Below, in pieces: positions 39,297-47,418 of a stretch of DNA of 64,000 nucleotides; within the stretch, counting starts at the first letter, position 1; each line of letters begins with the position of its first letter. Below the pieces are notes generated by a model that saw nothing but the letters and a program-made list of their open reading frames with translations, was not told where the DNA came from and did no database searches. Position numbers and translations under genes: made by a program. Source of the stretch: VRUE01 sp963697805 (GTDB lineage Bacteria > Actinomycetota > Thermoleophilia > Solirubrobacterales > 70-9); assembly GCA_963697805.1 (NCBI GenBank), contig CAVOPB010000004.1, forward strand, positions 186,001 through 250,000. Reading direction: 5' to 3'.

Positions 39297-40331
39297 ATGA
39301 TTCGCGCCCGTCGCTTCGCAAGCCTCTGCTCGCACTGATCGCCGTCGGCGCTGTCGCGCTCGTCGTCGGTGGCTGCGCCCTCGTCAAACCCGGCAGCATC
39401 GTGGTCAGCCAGCCGGCGGGGATCGGGTCGGTTCGGGTGCACTTCAACCTCTGCACGGTCGGCGGGAGCGAATTTGCGGCCCGAACGAAGACACCGAAAC
39501 GCTCCAATACCTGATCGGAATCGCGGTGCCGCCGGGGTCGGTGCCGCCGGCCAGCTTCACCGCTGTGCCGAGCGGCGGAGGTACCCCGATCGTCTTCACC
39601 CGCGACGACGAAGTCGTTCCCGAGATGACAGCCGGGTCCGCGACCTTGAAAAGTGCGCTCGACGAAGCCGAAACACCGGAAGAAGAACAAGTCGCCAAAG
39701 AATTCGAAAAACTGATCGGCGTTGTGTGGCCGCCCAGCGGCCTGCAGGGCTTCGGCTACCTCTCGACGCCCTCCCAGGAAGTCAAAGATCAAGCCGTGGA
39801 ATGGTCGGTTGACGCCGACTTCGGGCTTCCGACCGCGGCGGATGGCGCCCCCTTCCCGGGTCCTTTCGCGGCCGCCGTCGCCTCGGGTTTCCGCGTTGTT
39901 TCCAACGAACAGTCGGCAACCCGGCCCGTTCACTGCGTGAGATTTGAATCCACGACCAGCCTGAAAGAAAGCGAAGCAATCTGCCTCGGCGGCGTCCCGC
40001 CGGTGCAGGTCGGCACCTCCGATCTGAAGATCGCGGCACCCGCAAAGCCCGCCCAGGCGTTCGTCGGCGGCAGCGCCCAGGTCACCTTCCCGCTCAAGTT
40101 CGCCGGCTCCCAAGTGGGGGCCAGCTGGAGATAAGCGGCAAAGGCGTCGCCAAGGTGAAGAAAAAGGCGAAGAAGGCGAAGACGCTGAAGGTGAAGATCG
40201 CCTCCGCCGGCAGCGCGAGCGCCCTGCTTGACAGGGCCGGCAGCGTCAGGGTGAAGGTGAAGGCGACCTTCAAACCGACCTCCGGGATCTCAGTCTCGAA
40301 GACGAAATCGATCGTCCTCAAGCTGCGCTAG
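39297..40331 (+). pseudogene. Secreted beta-rich protein gene with three frameshifts
   Basis: The frame starts MIRARR (39297), continues after a shift near 39315 as KPLLALIAVGAVALVVGGCA (lipoprotein-like signal), shifts again near 39472 into CGPNEDTETLQYLIGIAVPP, stays open to 40134, and shifts near 40120 (in GTGGGGGCC) into LEISGKGVAKVKKKAKKAKT, ending at TAG 40329. The C-terminus resembles that of the beta-propeller protein at 23.7 kb. All three shifts are in the same direction, equivalent to one missing base each, and lie in or near short homopolymers. Either a decayed gene or base-deletion errors in the assembly. Confidence 0.65.
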
Positions 40332-40392
40332 TCAGGGCGTGGCGCGGATGGCCCGATTCAAGGTGCTCAGCCCCGCCTCCGATAGGTAGCTG

Positions 40393-40662
40393 GTGATCGA
40401 GGAGCAGGTCACAGGTCCGAAGCGAACGGAGCGAGTTGTCTTCGAAACCGACCGCCACCTGGTGGCCGGCGACGTGGCGCTGCCCTCGAACGGCTACCAG
40501 AGCCGGCTCTCGGACGCCGTCAACCGCGAGGACGTCGCCTTCATCCGGCTCACCGACGTCGAGCTTGTTCCGCTCGGCGAAGGGCAGACGACCCGGCACG
40601 AGTTCCTGCTGCTGGCCAAGGCGCACATCCGGCTCGCCCACCCGGCGCGCGACCCGCGCTAG
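40393..40662 (+). CDS. Small conserved-looking protein of unknown function
   Basis: 89 aa from GTG (VIEEQVTGPKRTERVVFETD). Alternating strands RHLVAGDVALPSNGYQSRLSD, FIRLTDVELVP and HEFLLLAKAHIRLAHPA suggest a compact beta barrel. No motif identifies it. It lies between a broken secreted-protein gene and a convergent small membrane protein that starts at the same few bases as its stop. Confidence 0.55.
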   Translation: MIEEQVTGPKRTERVVFETDRHLVAGDVALPSNGYQSRLSDAVNREDVAFIRLTDVELVPLGEGQTTRHEFLLLAKAHIRLAHPARDPR

Positions 40663-40877
40663 CGGGCGGCGCGCTGCCTGCGTCCCTCGGTCCACGACGC
40701 GAGGTCGAAGAGGAACGCGAGGCCGACGATGAACCACTCGAAGCCGTAGACGCCGTTCGCGCCCGAGCCCCACATCAGCGCGTAGGCGAGCGTCGTCCAG
40801 GGCAGCAGGAAGAAGCCCAGCACCGGGACGAACCAGCTGTCGAAGGCGTCCCCGATGAGGTCCGAGAAGACCAGCAC
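40659..40877 (-). CDS. Small membrane protein (N-terminus uncertain)
   Basis: At least 72 aa from GTG, but the same frame upstream is hydrophobic without a start (AIGCFAILFALISPRLALFF), back to a TAG near 40945. The true protein is therefore probably longer and uses a rare start, or a base error hides it. Visible: LIGDAFDSWFVPVLGFFLLPWTTLAYALMW and FEWFIVGLAFLFDLASW, giving two or three helices and a basic tail. The DSW..LGF..LPWTTLAY pattern recurs in actinobacterial membrane proteins of unknown role. Confidence 0.55.
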   Translation of the reverse strand: MLVFSDLIGDAFDSWFVPVLGFFLLPWTTLAYALMWGSGANGVYGFEWFIVGLAFLFDLASWTEGRRQRAAR

Positions 40878-40943
40878 GAAGAACAGCGCCAGCCGGGGCG
40901 AGATCAGGGCGAAGAGGATCGCGAAGCAGCCGATGGCGGCAGG

Positions 40944-41939
40944 CTACCTGAGCGTGACCTTAACCCGGAAGCCCGGCGGCTTGAACCTTCCAGGCGGCGG
41001 CCGCTGCCCGACCACCCTGCTGGATTTGGAGTCAGTCGTTCCGGTCAGCTTCACCTTGCCGAGCCTGCAGTTGGAATTCCTGAGCCGTTTCCTGACCCGC
41101 TTGAGCTTCTTGCCCTTCAGCTTCGGCACGCTGCAGGCTTCATAGGTGAACTGGGGGGTGGCGGCGCCGGTGGTTCCGCCGGGGGTGGTGACCGTGATCG
41201 CGACCGGCCCGGGTTTGGAGGCACCTGGAGTGACGGCGGTTATCTGCCCTTCGGAGCTGACGGAGATGCTCGTCGCCGGCTTTTCGCCGAAGACCACCGA
41301 GGAGACTCCGATCAAATCCATCCCGGAGAGCGTGACCTGCGCCCCGCCCCTGATGTTGCCGGTGGCGGGGATGACTCCAATGACCACTGGGGCCGGCTGC
41401 ACGTCGGCGTTGAAAGCGAACGCCTCTTCGGTGTCGGGAAATTCCCCTTTGGTCGGGACCCCGTCCGGAGGCGGCGGGTTCCAGAACGTGAACGCGGCCG
41501 CGGGTTCTCCCGTGTATGAGAGAAAGCCGGCCTGGTCTTCAAGCGGTTCCGTAGCTTCGAGGCCGATTGCGTCTCCGGCCTGAATCGGGATCGAGGTCGG
41601 GAACGTCTGCAGGGACAGCGAGGTGGAGTTCTCAGGTTCGCTCGCGCCCTGGGTGGCATAGACGACTTCTCCACCGCTGGGGCGGAGCACCCGCAGCCGG
41701 AAGGGGCCGCCCAGGGTTTGGTTGACGCGCCACCTGATCACCCGGCCGCTGACCGGGGAGGTTGCATGGAGGCCGGCCGGGAGGCTCGAGTTCGCCCATA
41801 GGGACGGCGACCCGCCGAATCCACCTTTGAGCGGTACGGCCTGCTCGAGCGGCGGCCCGACAGTGACGATCACCGCCTCGGCCGGGGCGGCACAGAGCCC
41901 GACCAGCGTGAGGATCGCGATCAGGACGAGATGCCGCAT
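40944..41939 (-). CDS. Secreted IPT/TIG plus PASTA-like domain protein (paralogue)
   Basis: 331 aa. Signal peptide 1-22 (LVLIAILTLVGLCAAPAEA). First domain VIVTVGPPLEQAVPLKGG..SGRVIRWRVNQTLGGPFRLRVL; IPT/TIG domain PVVIGVIPATGNIRGGAQV..VVFGEKPATSI; C-terminal SVPKLKGKKLKRVRKRLRNSN and PGFRVKVTLR. Same length and order of parts as the gene at 36515-37510, on the opposite strand. It probably sits at the cell surface. Confidence 0.75.
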   Translation of the reverse strand: MRHLVLIAILTLVGLCAAPAEAVIVTVGPPLEQAVPLKGGFGGSPSLWANSSLPAGLHATSPVSGRVIRWRVNQTLGGPFRLRVLRPSGGEVVYATQGASEPENSTSLSLQTFPTSIPIQAGDAIGLEATEPLEDQAGFLSYTGEPAAAFTFWNPPPPDGVPTKGEFPDTEEAFAFNADVQPAPVVIGVIPATGNIRGGAQVTLSGMDLIGVSSVVFGEKPATSISVSSEGQITAVTPGASKPGPVAITVTTPGGTTGAATPQFTYEACSVPKLKGKKLKRVRKRLRNSNCRLGKVKLTGTTDSKSSRVVGQRPPPGRFKPPGFRVKVTLR

Positions 41940-42029
41940 CGCAGCCAGCGTACCCCCGGTCTACGGAATCCGCCAGGCCCCATGGACAGGGTGTGTATCG
42001 TCGATATAGACCCAAAGGAGGCAATTCCA
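41940..42029 (+). promoter_or_regulatory. Upstream region and Shine-Dalgarno of msrA
   Basis: The sequence CCCAAAGGAGGCAATTCCA lies immediately before the GTG and supplies a near-perfect Shine-Dalgarno with a short spacer. CGATATAGAC 20 bases further upstream is a possible -10 element. The same gap must also hold the promoter of the divergent secreted protein. Confidence 0.5.
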
Positions 42030-42707
42030 GTGAGCAGATTCGGCGACCTGATGATGTCCCTCAGCCCGACCAAGACCAGCATGCCGGCGCCCGAGGATGC
42101 GCTGCCCGGCCGCAGCGAGCCCGCCTTCGAGATACCCGAGCGCAATGCCGTGCTCGACACGCCGATGAAGCCGCCATTCCCGGACGGGATCGAGACCGCA
42201 TATTTTGCGCTCGGCTGCTTCTGGGGAGCTGAGCGGCTGTTCTGGGAACTCGACGGCGTCTACACGACCGCCGCCGGCTACATGAATGGGACGACGCCGA
42301 ACCCGACCTACGACGAGGTCTGCAGCGGTCGCACCGGCCACGCCGAGGCGGTGCTCGTCGCCTACGACCCGGAAAAGATCTCCTACGCCGACCTGCTTAA
42401 GGTCTTCTTCGAGGAGCATGACCCGACCCAGGGCATGCGCCAGGGCAACGACATCGGCACCCAGTACCGGTCCGGCGTCTATTTCGCAAACGACGCCCAG
42501 AAGGCGATCACGGAGATGGCGCTGAAGGCCTACGACGAGGCGCTGCGGGCTGAGGGCCACGAGTCGGTCACCACCGAGGTCGAGCCCGCCGGGCCCTTCT
42601 ATTACGCCGAGGAGTACCACCAGCAGTACCTCCACAAGGTGCCGAACGGGTACTGCGGACTGGCCGGGACCGGGGTCTCCTGCAGGATCCCCACCGCAGC
42701 CCCCTAG
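42030..42707 (+). CDS. msrA: Peptide methionine sulfoxide reductase A
   Basis: 225 aa from GTG behind AAAGGAGG. The catalytic Cys63 is in ALGCFWGAERLFW. Family blocks GVYTTAAGYMNG, YDEVCSGRTGHAEAV, FFEEHDPTQGMRQGNDIGTQYRSG and AEEYHQQYLHKVPNGYCGL follow; the C-terminal Cys in GYCGL and VSCRI are likely resolving residues. It reduces the S-epimer of methionine sulfoxide using thioredoxin. A 40-residue N-terminal extension is present. Confidence 0.93.
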   Translation: MSRFGDLMMSLSPTKTSMPAPEDALPGRSEPAFEIPERNAVLDTPMKPPFPDGIETAYFALGCFWGAERLFWELDGVYTTAAGYMNGTTPNPTYDEVCSGRTGHAEAVLVAYDPEKISYADLLKVFFEEHDPTQGMRQGNDIGTQYRSGVYFANDAQKAITEMALKAYDEALRAEGHESVTTEVEPAGPFYYAEEYHQQYLHKVPNGYCGLAGTGVSCRIPTAAP

Positions 42708-42744
42708 GCCTCCCACCCGGCGCGGCGACTAGCATCCCGCGACC

Positions 42745-44919
42745 GTGACTCCATCGTTTGGCTCCTACGTCGTCGGCTGCCTGGCGACGATCGGCATCGT
42801 CTCGGCGGTCGGCCTCGGCGGCTACTGGCTGCGGCGCTGGATCGTTCCCGAATTCTCCGGCGCCCTCGCCAGGCTCGCCGACGCGACGATCGCGGTCGCG
42901 CTGCTGCTGATGGCGCTCCAGATCCTGGGTTCGCTCAGCATCCTCACCAAGGGCTGGATCATCGTCGTCTGCATTGCGTTCGGGCTCGGCGCCGCGGCCC
43001 TCGGCTGGTGGATGGCGCCGGCCGACTCGAGGGCGGTGAGCGCGCCGAGGGTCCAGACGATCGCCCTCCTGCTCGCGGTCGGGGTCGCGTCCTGGGTCGT
43101 CGCCGAGTGGACCTTCCCGGCCCAGCAGAGCCTCGACTTCGGCATGTTCGGAGGGGACACGACCTGGTACCACATGCCGTTCGCCGCACGGTTCGCCCAG
43201 GAAGGGTCGACGATCCCGCTCCACTTCACGGATCCGCTGCGGCTGGTCGCCTGGTTCTACCCGGGCAGCTCGGAGCTGATCCACGGCACCGGGATCGTCC
43301 TCTTCGACACCGACTGGCTCTCGCCGCTGATCAACCTGGTCTGGCTCTCGATCGGGTTGCTCGCGGCCTGGTGCATCGGCCGGCCCTACAAGGTCGGCCC
43401 GGCGACCCTCGTCGCCTCCGCCCTCGTGTTCTCGGCCGGGGTGATGATCGAAACCCAGCCTGGTGAGGGGCGCAACGACATCATGGGCCTCGCCTTCCTG
43501 ATCGCGTTCGCCACCTTCCTGATCAACGGCCACCAGCGGCGGGCCCCCGATGCCGGGGCGGTCCAGGACACTCCCGAGACCGACGCGCCGCTGCTCGACA
43601 GGGGGCCGTTGATCATGGCCGGGATCGCGGCCGGGATCGCGATTTCGGTCAAGCTCCCGCTGCTGGCGCCGGTCGGCGCGATCACGGTCGGGATGATCGT
43701 CGTCAGCGGCAGGGGCAGGCGGCTCGTAACGGCCGCGTGGCTCGCCGTCCCGACCCTGATCGTCGGCGGTTACTGGTACCTGCGCGCGGCGATCCACACC
43801 GGTGGCAACCCGATCCCGCAGTCCAAATGGGGGCCGCTGCACCTGCCCACACCCCACCAGATGCCGCTCGACCCGCGACCGCGCTTCTCGGTCGCCGATT
43901 ACCTCTTCAACCCGACCGTCTACCGCAAGTGGTTCTTCCCCCAGCTCGAGAACGCGCTCGGGCCCCTCTACCCGCTGATCCTGATCATGGCCGTCGCCGC
44001 CGCCGTCTACATAGCGGTCCGCTCCCGCAACAAGGTACTGCGGGTGCTTGCCGCGGCCGCTCTGCTGACGGCCATCGTCTACATCTTCACTCCGCTCACC
44101 GCCGCCGGCCAGGAAGGCACGCCGACCGGGTTCTTCACCAACACCAGGTACCTGATGCCGGGGCTGTTGCTGGCGCTGACGCTGCTGCCGATCGCGCGGC
44201 CACTGCGGGCCCCCGACAGCCGCGCCTGGCAGACGCTGATCTTTCTCACCGTCGTCTACGCAATCACGGTGCTGACGACGCCGCGCTGGTATCCGGGCTA
44301 CATCGTCGGCACCGTGTTCCTGACCCTCGCCCTGGTCTGGGCGCCGGCCGGGCTCGGGTTGATGCGGGCGCGGGGGGAGGTGACGCGGGGCGTCGTCGCG
44401 ATCGCCGGGGTGAGCATCCTGCTGTTTGCCGTGGTCCTGGGGCGTGCCCAGGAGGTTCAGTACTACAAGCACCACTACACGCGGGTGACCCCGTTCCTTC
44501 AGGACGGCGGGCCGCGGGATGCCTACACATTCGCCCGCGGCCAGCACGACAAACGGATCGGGATCGCCGGCTCCGGCGAGATCTTCTTCGGCCAGTACGG
44601 GTTCTACGGCGCCAATCTCGACAACTACGTCCAGTACATCGGCGTCCCGGGGGCGCGGGGCCAGTACCGGCTGGCGACGTCGTGCCGGCAGTTCCGCGGC
44701 CGCATCAACGCCGGCGAATACGACTACCTGATCATGAGTCGCTACACCCAGGACGCCGCCGACTCCCCCTACTGGTATCCGATCTACGCCTGGGTGAAAA
44801 CGGACCCGGCGCTGGAACAGATCATCGAAGAGCCGGAAATCACCCCCCAGGCGGACTACGTCTTCAGGGTCAAGGGCAAGCTCGATCCCGAGGGCTGCGA
44901 CAACATCACGCGGGAATGA
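42745..44919 (+). CDS. Large GT-C-fold membrane glycosyltransferase-like protein
   Basis: 724 aa from GTG with about a dozen hydrophobic helices. The first large outside loop after helix 4 contains LDFGMFGGDTTWYHMPFAARFAQ, where the Asp resembles the catalytic acid of GT-C enzymes such as the PMT/ArnT group. Further blocks: GEGRNDIMGLAFLIAFATF and FTNTRYLMPGLLLALTLLP. The C-terminal 180 residues are soluble and end ..PEGCDNITRE. It probably uses polyprenyl-phosphate sugars to modify the envelope; donor and acceptor unknown. It overlaps the convergent hydrolase gene by 14 bases. Confidence 0.65.
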   Translation: MTPSFGSYVVGCLATIGIVSAVGLGGYWLRRWIVPEFSGALARLADATIAVALLLMALQILGSLSILTKGWIIVVCIAFGLGAAALGWWMAPADSRAVSAPRVQTIALLLAVGVASWVVAEWTFPAQQSLDFGMFGGDTTWYHMPFAARFAQEGSTIPLHFTDPLRLVAWFYPGSSELIHGTGIVLFDTDWLSPLINLVWLSIGLLAAWCIGRPYKVGPATLVASALVFSAGVMIETQPGEGRNDIMGLAFLIAFATFLINGHQRRAPDAGAVQDTPETDAPLLDRGPLIMAGIAAGIAISVKLPLLAPVGAITVGMIVVSGRGRRLVTAAWLAVPTLIVGGYWYLRAAIHTGGNPIPQSKWGPLHLPTPHQMPLDPRPRFSVADYLFNPTVYRKWFFPQLENALGPLYPLILIMAVAAAVYIAVRSRNKVLRVLAAAALLTAIVYIFTPLTAAGQEGTPTGFFTNTRYLMPGLLLALTLLPIARPLRAPDSRAWQTLIFLTVVYAITVLTTPRWYPGYIVGTVFLTLALVWAPAGLGLMRARGEVTRGVVAIAGVSILLFAVVLGRAQEVQYYKHHYTRVTPFLQDGGPRDAYTFARGQHDKRIGIAGSGEIFFGQYGFYGANLDNYVQYIGVPGARGQYRLATSCRQFRGRINAGEYDYLIMSRYTQDAADSPYWYPIYAWVKTDPALEQIIEEPEITPQADYVFRVKGKLDPEGCDNITRE

Positions 44920-45706
44920 CCGCGTGCTGACGGATCAGCTCGGCCGAGCGCTCCGGCTGTTCCCACCAGAACAGATGGCCGAGGCCGTCGAGCAGCTGCG
45001 GCTCGACACCGACCCGGGCCGCGATCTGCTCGCCGTTGGGTGAGCGCAGGAGGCGATCCGCGGTGCCGTGGATGACCATCGTCGGCATCTGCAGGGCGCC
45101 GAGCCTCTCGCTGGTGTCGTGCTTGGCGGCGGCCCGCATCTGCTGGTAGATGACGGTTACCGGGGCGGGCAGCGCTTCCGCCATCTGACGGAACGGCCCG
45201 AAGTTGGAGTCGTCGGCCCGGAAGGTGGGGGAGAGGTTGATCTCCCACATCGCCCGATAGACCTGTTCGCGGTCACCCGATTTCCACGCCTCGCCGAGCA
45301 TCGCGAGGTCGGCGGGGTCCATCAGCACTCCTTCCGGGCCGCCGCAGTAGGAGGCGCCGATCGTCAGCGTCCGGACCCGCTCGGGATGGGCGAGCGCGAG
45401 CTCCTGGGCGATCATCCCGCCCATCGAGATCCCGACGATGTGGACGGTCTCGAGACCGAGCGCGTCCAGCAGGGCGAGCGCGTCGCCGGCGAGGTCGACG
45501 ATCGTGAACGGCAGCTCGGCCGGCCCCGAGTTCCCCATCCCGCGGTGGTCGTAAACGATGCACTCGAAGTCGCGCTCGAGGGCCTCGAGGAAGGGGCGCC
45601 CCCAGGCCAGGTGGGTCGCCGCCATCCCCTGGATCAGCAGCATCGGCTCACCTGAGCCGGAGCGCTCGTAGTAGAGCTCCGTGCCCCCTGCGTCAACGCT
45701 CGGCAT
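44906..45706 (-). CDS. Alpha/beta-fold hydrolase
   Basis: 266 aa from ATG (MPSVDAGGTELYYERSGSG); an ATG seven codons earlier would overlap the divergent gene. Oxyanion strand LLIQGMAATHLAWG, nucleophile elbow HIVGISMGGMIAQ (Ser), acid Asp in IHGTADRLL and His in GLGHLFWWEQP. Typical of the 3-oxoadipate enol-lactonase/haloperoxidase-like group, but specificity is unknown. Confidence 0.8.
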   Translation of the reverse strand: MPSVDAGGTELYYERSGSGEPMLLIQGMAATHLAWGRPFLEALERDFECIVYDHRGMGNSGPAELPFTIVDLAGDALALLDALGLETVHIVGISMGGMIAQELALAHPERVRTLTIGASYCGGPEGVLMDPADLAMLGEAWKSGDREQVYRAMWEINLSPTFRADDSNFGPFRQMAEALPAPVTVIYQQMRAAAKHDTSERLGALQMPTMVIHGTADRLLRSPNGEQIAARVGVEPQLLDGLGHLFWWEQPERSAELIRQHAVIPA

Positions 45707-45725
45707 GCTGAAGATCCTATGCTCC

Positions 45726-46130
45726 ATGCCGATGAGATGGGCGATGGTGTTGGGATTGACGCTTCTGCTGGCGTCGACCGTCACGGCCCAGGCTGTCGGC
45801 CGGGTCGCCTCAGACGAAAAGCGGGGCGAACTCCCGACTCTGGCCCTTCTGCTCGAACCGAGGAATCCCGGGCCGCCTCGAATCGAAGTCCGGGCGCAGC
45901 CGGCCTATCGGGTGAAGATCGACATCGACATGCACTGCACCCGTGGGGCCAAGGATCGGAGATCGAGCCGCAGAATTCGCACGACGCCTCCGTTCTCGAG
46001 GCGCTTCGGCCTGCCGCTCAGCAATCCGGACCGCTGTACCATCTTCGTCCTCGCGACCTACGCCGACGAATCCGAACAGCCCAACGGCTACATGAAACGC
46101 GGAACGATCAAGCTCCGCGTCTATCACTAG
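45726..46130 (+). CDS. Small secreted protein
   Basis: 134 aa. Signal peptide MPMRWAMVLGLTLLLASTV with cleavage likely after AQA. The mature part has two Cys (MHCTRGAK, DRCTIFV) that could form a disulfide and strand-rich segments (YRVKIDIDMH, GTIKLRVYH). No family recognised. It is divergent from the hydrolase gene 19 bases away and precedes a secreted-protein gene by 30 bases, so the pair may be an operon. Confidence 0.55.
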   Translation: MPMRWAMVLGLTLLLASTVTAQAVGRVASDEKRGELPTLALLLEPRNPGPPRIEVRAQPAYRVKIDIDMHCTRGAKDRRSSRRIRTTPPFSRRFGLPLSNPDRCTIFVLATYADESEQPNGYMKRGTIKLRVYH

Positions 46131-46160
46131 CTGAGCCCGAGCCCCGTCGGAGGAGGAGCA

Positions 46161-46778
46161 ATGCGTCCCAAGCTGACCTACGCCAATGTGGTCGCAACCC
46201 TGGCCCTGTTCGTCGCCGTCGGTGGAGCCTCCGCCTTTGCGGCCAGCCAGCTCGGCAAGAACTCGGTTGGCCCCAAGCAGCTCAAGAAGAACGCCGTCAC
46301 GACGGCGAAAATCAAGAAGGAAGCTGTCACGGCCGCAAAAGTCAGGAAAGGCACGTTGACCGGGACGCAGATCAATTCCTCGACGCTCGGTACGGTGCCC
46401 ACCGCTCAAACGGCTCAAACCGCGACCACGCTTGCGCCACCGGAAGCCTGGCACGAAGTGGGAGCGCCAGGGGAGCCCGCGTTCCAGTTTGGTTGGAAAA
46501 ACGAGCCGTCGGCCCAGACAGTCGCCTTCTATAAGGATCAAGGTGGAGTGGTTCACCTTCGGGGCGTGGCAACTGATGGGGTCGAACTCGAACCGATCTT
46601 CGCGCTGCCTCCCGGTTACCGCCCGGGCAAGAATATTTCCATTGCCGCTCCGGGTGAAGGAACCGGAGCAACCCAATTGCTTTTCAATGGACCGGAATCG
46701 TCCGCTCCCGGCACGATGTACCCATACGTAGGACACAGGGTCAGCCTCGATGGGGTCACCTTCCGCGCCGAATCCTGA
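46161..46778 (+). CDS. YANV-leader secreted repeat protein (copy 1)
   Basis: 205 aa preceded by AGGAGGAGCA. N-terminal MRPKLTYANVVATLALFVAV and GGASAFAASQLG act as a signal/anchor. Next come three short Lys-rich units of the form KNSVGPKQLKKNAVTTAKIK, then a 120-residue beta-rich domain (VAFYKDQGGVVHLRGVA..IFALPPGYRPG). This is the lineage-typical family; function not known. Its stop abuts the stop of the convergent copy 2. Confidence 0.75.
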   Translation: MRPKLTYANVVATLALFVAVGGASAFAASQLGKNSVGPKQLKKNAVTTAKIKKEAVTAAKVRKGTLTGTQINSSTLGTVPTAQTAQTATTLAPPEAWHEVGAPGEPAFQFGWKNEPSAQTVAFYKDQGGVVHLRGVATDGVELEPIFALPPGYRPGKNISIAAPGEGTGATQLLFNGPESSAPGTMYPYVGHRVSLDGVTFRAES

Positions 46779-47378
46779 TCAGTTCGAGGCTTGGGTTGCG
46801 CAGCGATACGGCTTGGTCGTTGCCGAACCCGCGACCCCGGCGCCGACCGAAGAGCTGTCTCCAGACACCCATGGCGCATAGAACCCGCCTTCATAGAAGA
46901 ACGGCGATCCAGCCCAGCCTTCAGTTTCCACCGGCTGGGTCAACAGGTATGTCGCGAGATCCCCTACGGCGGGGAGACTGCGATCTGCTCTCCCACAGAC
47001 ATTGAGGGCTTCCTGGAACGTGGCTTCTGGCCTATCCGATGTCTCGAAGCAGACGCCGGCGGCCGGCTCGGTTCCGGAGGGGCAGCGCAACTTCGAACTT
47101 TGCTCGATTTGATCGGCGCTCTTCCCACCGAGATTTTGGGCGTTCATCGCGGTCGGCACCGTGCCGAGGGTGGAGGCTGTGATCTTCGCGCCGGTCACGG
47201 CGCCGTTCCTGATTTTCGCCGTGGTGACCGAGCTCGCCTTGAGCTGTTTGGTCCCGACGGAATTCTTCCCGAGGTGGGCAGCCGCGTATGCCGCGCCCCC
47301 CGTGACCAACAGGAAGAAACAGAGCGTCGACATCACATTCGCATAGGTCAGCTTGCCGCCCAGTCGTCGCATCGGCAC
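46779..47378 (-). CDS. YANV-leader secreted repeat protein (copy 2)
   Basis: 199 aa. MPMRRLGGKLTYANVMSTLC then FFLLVTGGAAYAAAHLGKNS and VGTKQLKASSVTTAKIRNGAVTG mark the same N-terminal module as copies 1 and 3. The C-terminal domain is different: a Cys-containing region (KLRCPSGTEPAAGVCFETSD, LNVCGRADRSLPAVGDLATY, KPYRCATQ) of about 110 residues. So one leader is attached to unrelated outer domains. Confidence 0.72.
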   Translation of the reverse strand: MPMRRLGGKLTYANVMSTLCFFLLVTGGAAYAAAHLGKNSVGTKQLKASSVTTAKIRNGAVTGAKITASTLGTVPTAMNAQNLGGKSADQIEQSSKLRCPSGTEPAAGVCFETSDRPEATFQEALNVCGRADRSLPAVGDLATYLLTQPVETEGWAGSPFFYEGGFYAPWVSGDSSSVGAGVAGSATTKPYRCATQASN

Positions 47379-47418
47379 AAACTAGTTGTTCGTAGGGGTC
47401 AGGACGGGGAGAATGGGC

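Noticed and set aside
42568..44547. A 659-codon open frame antisense to the GT-C gene
   Set aside because: It is composed of R, G, D, P and H in patterns expected from the complement of high-GC codons. The opposite frame has membrane helices, a good start and conserved motifs.
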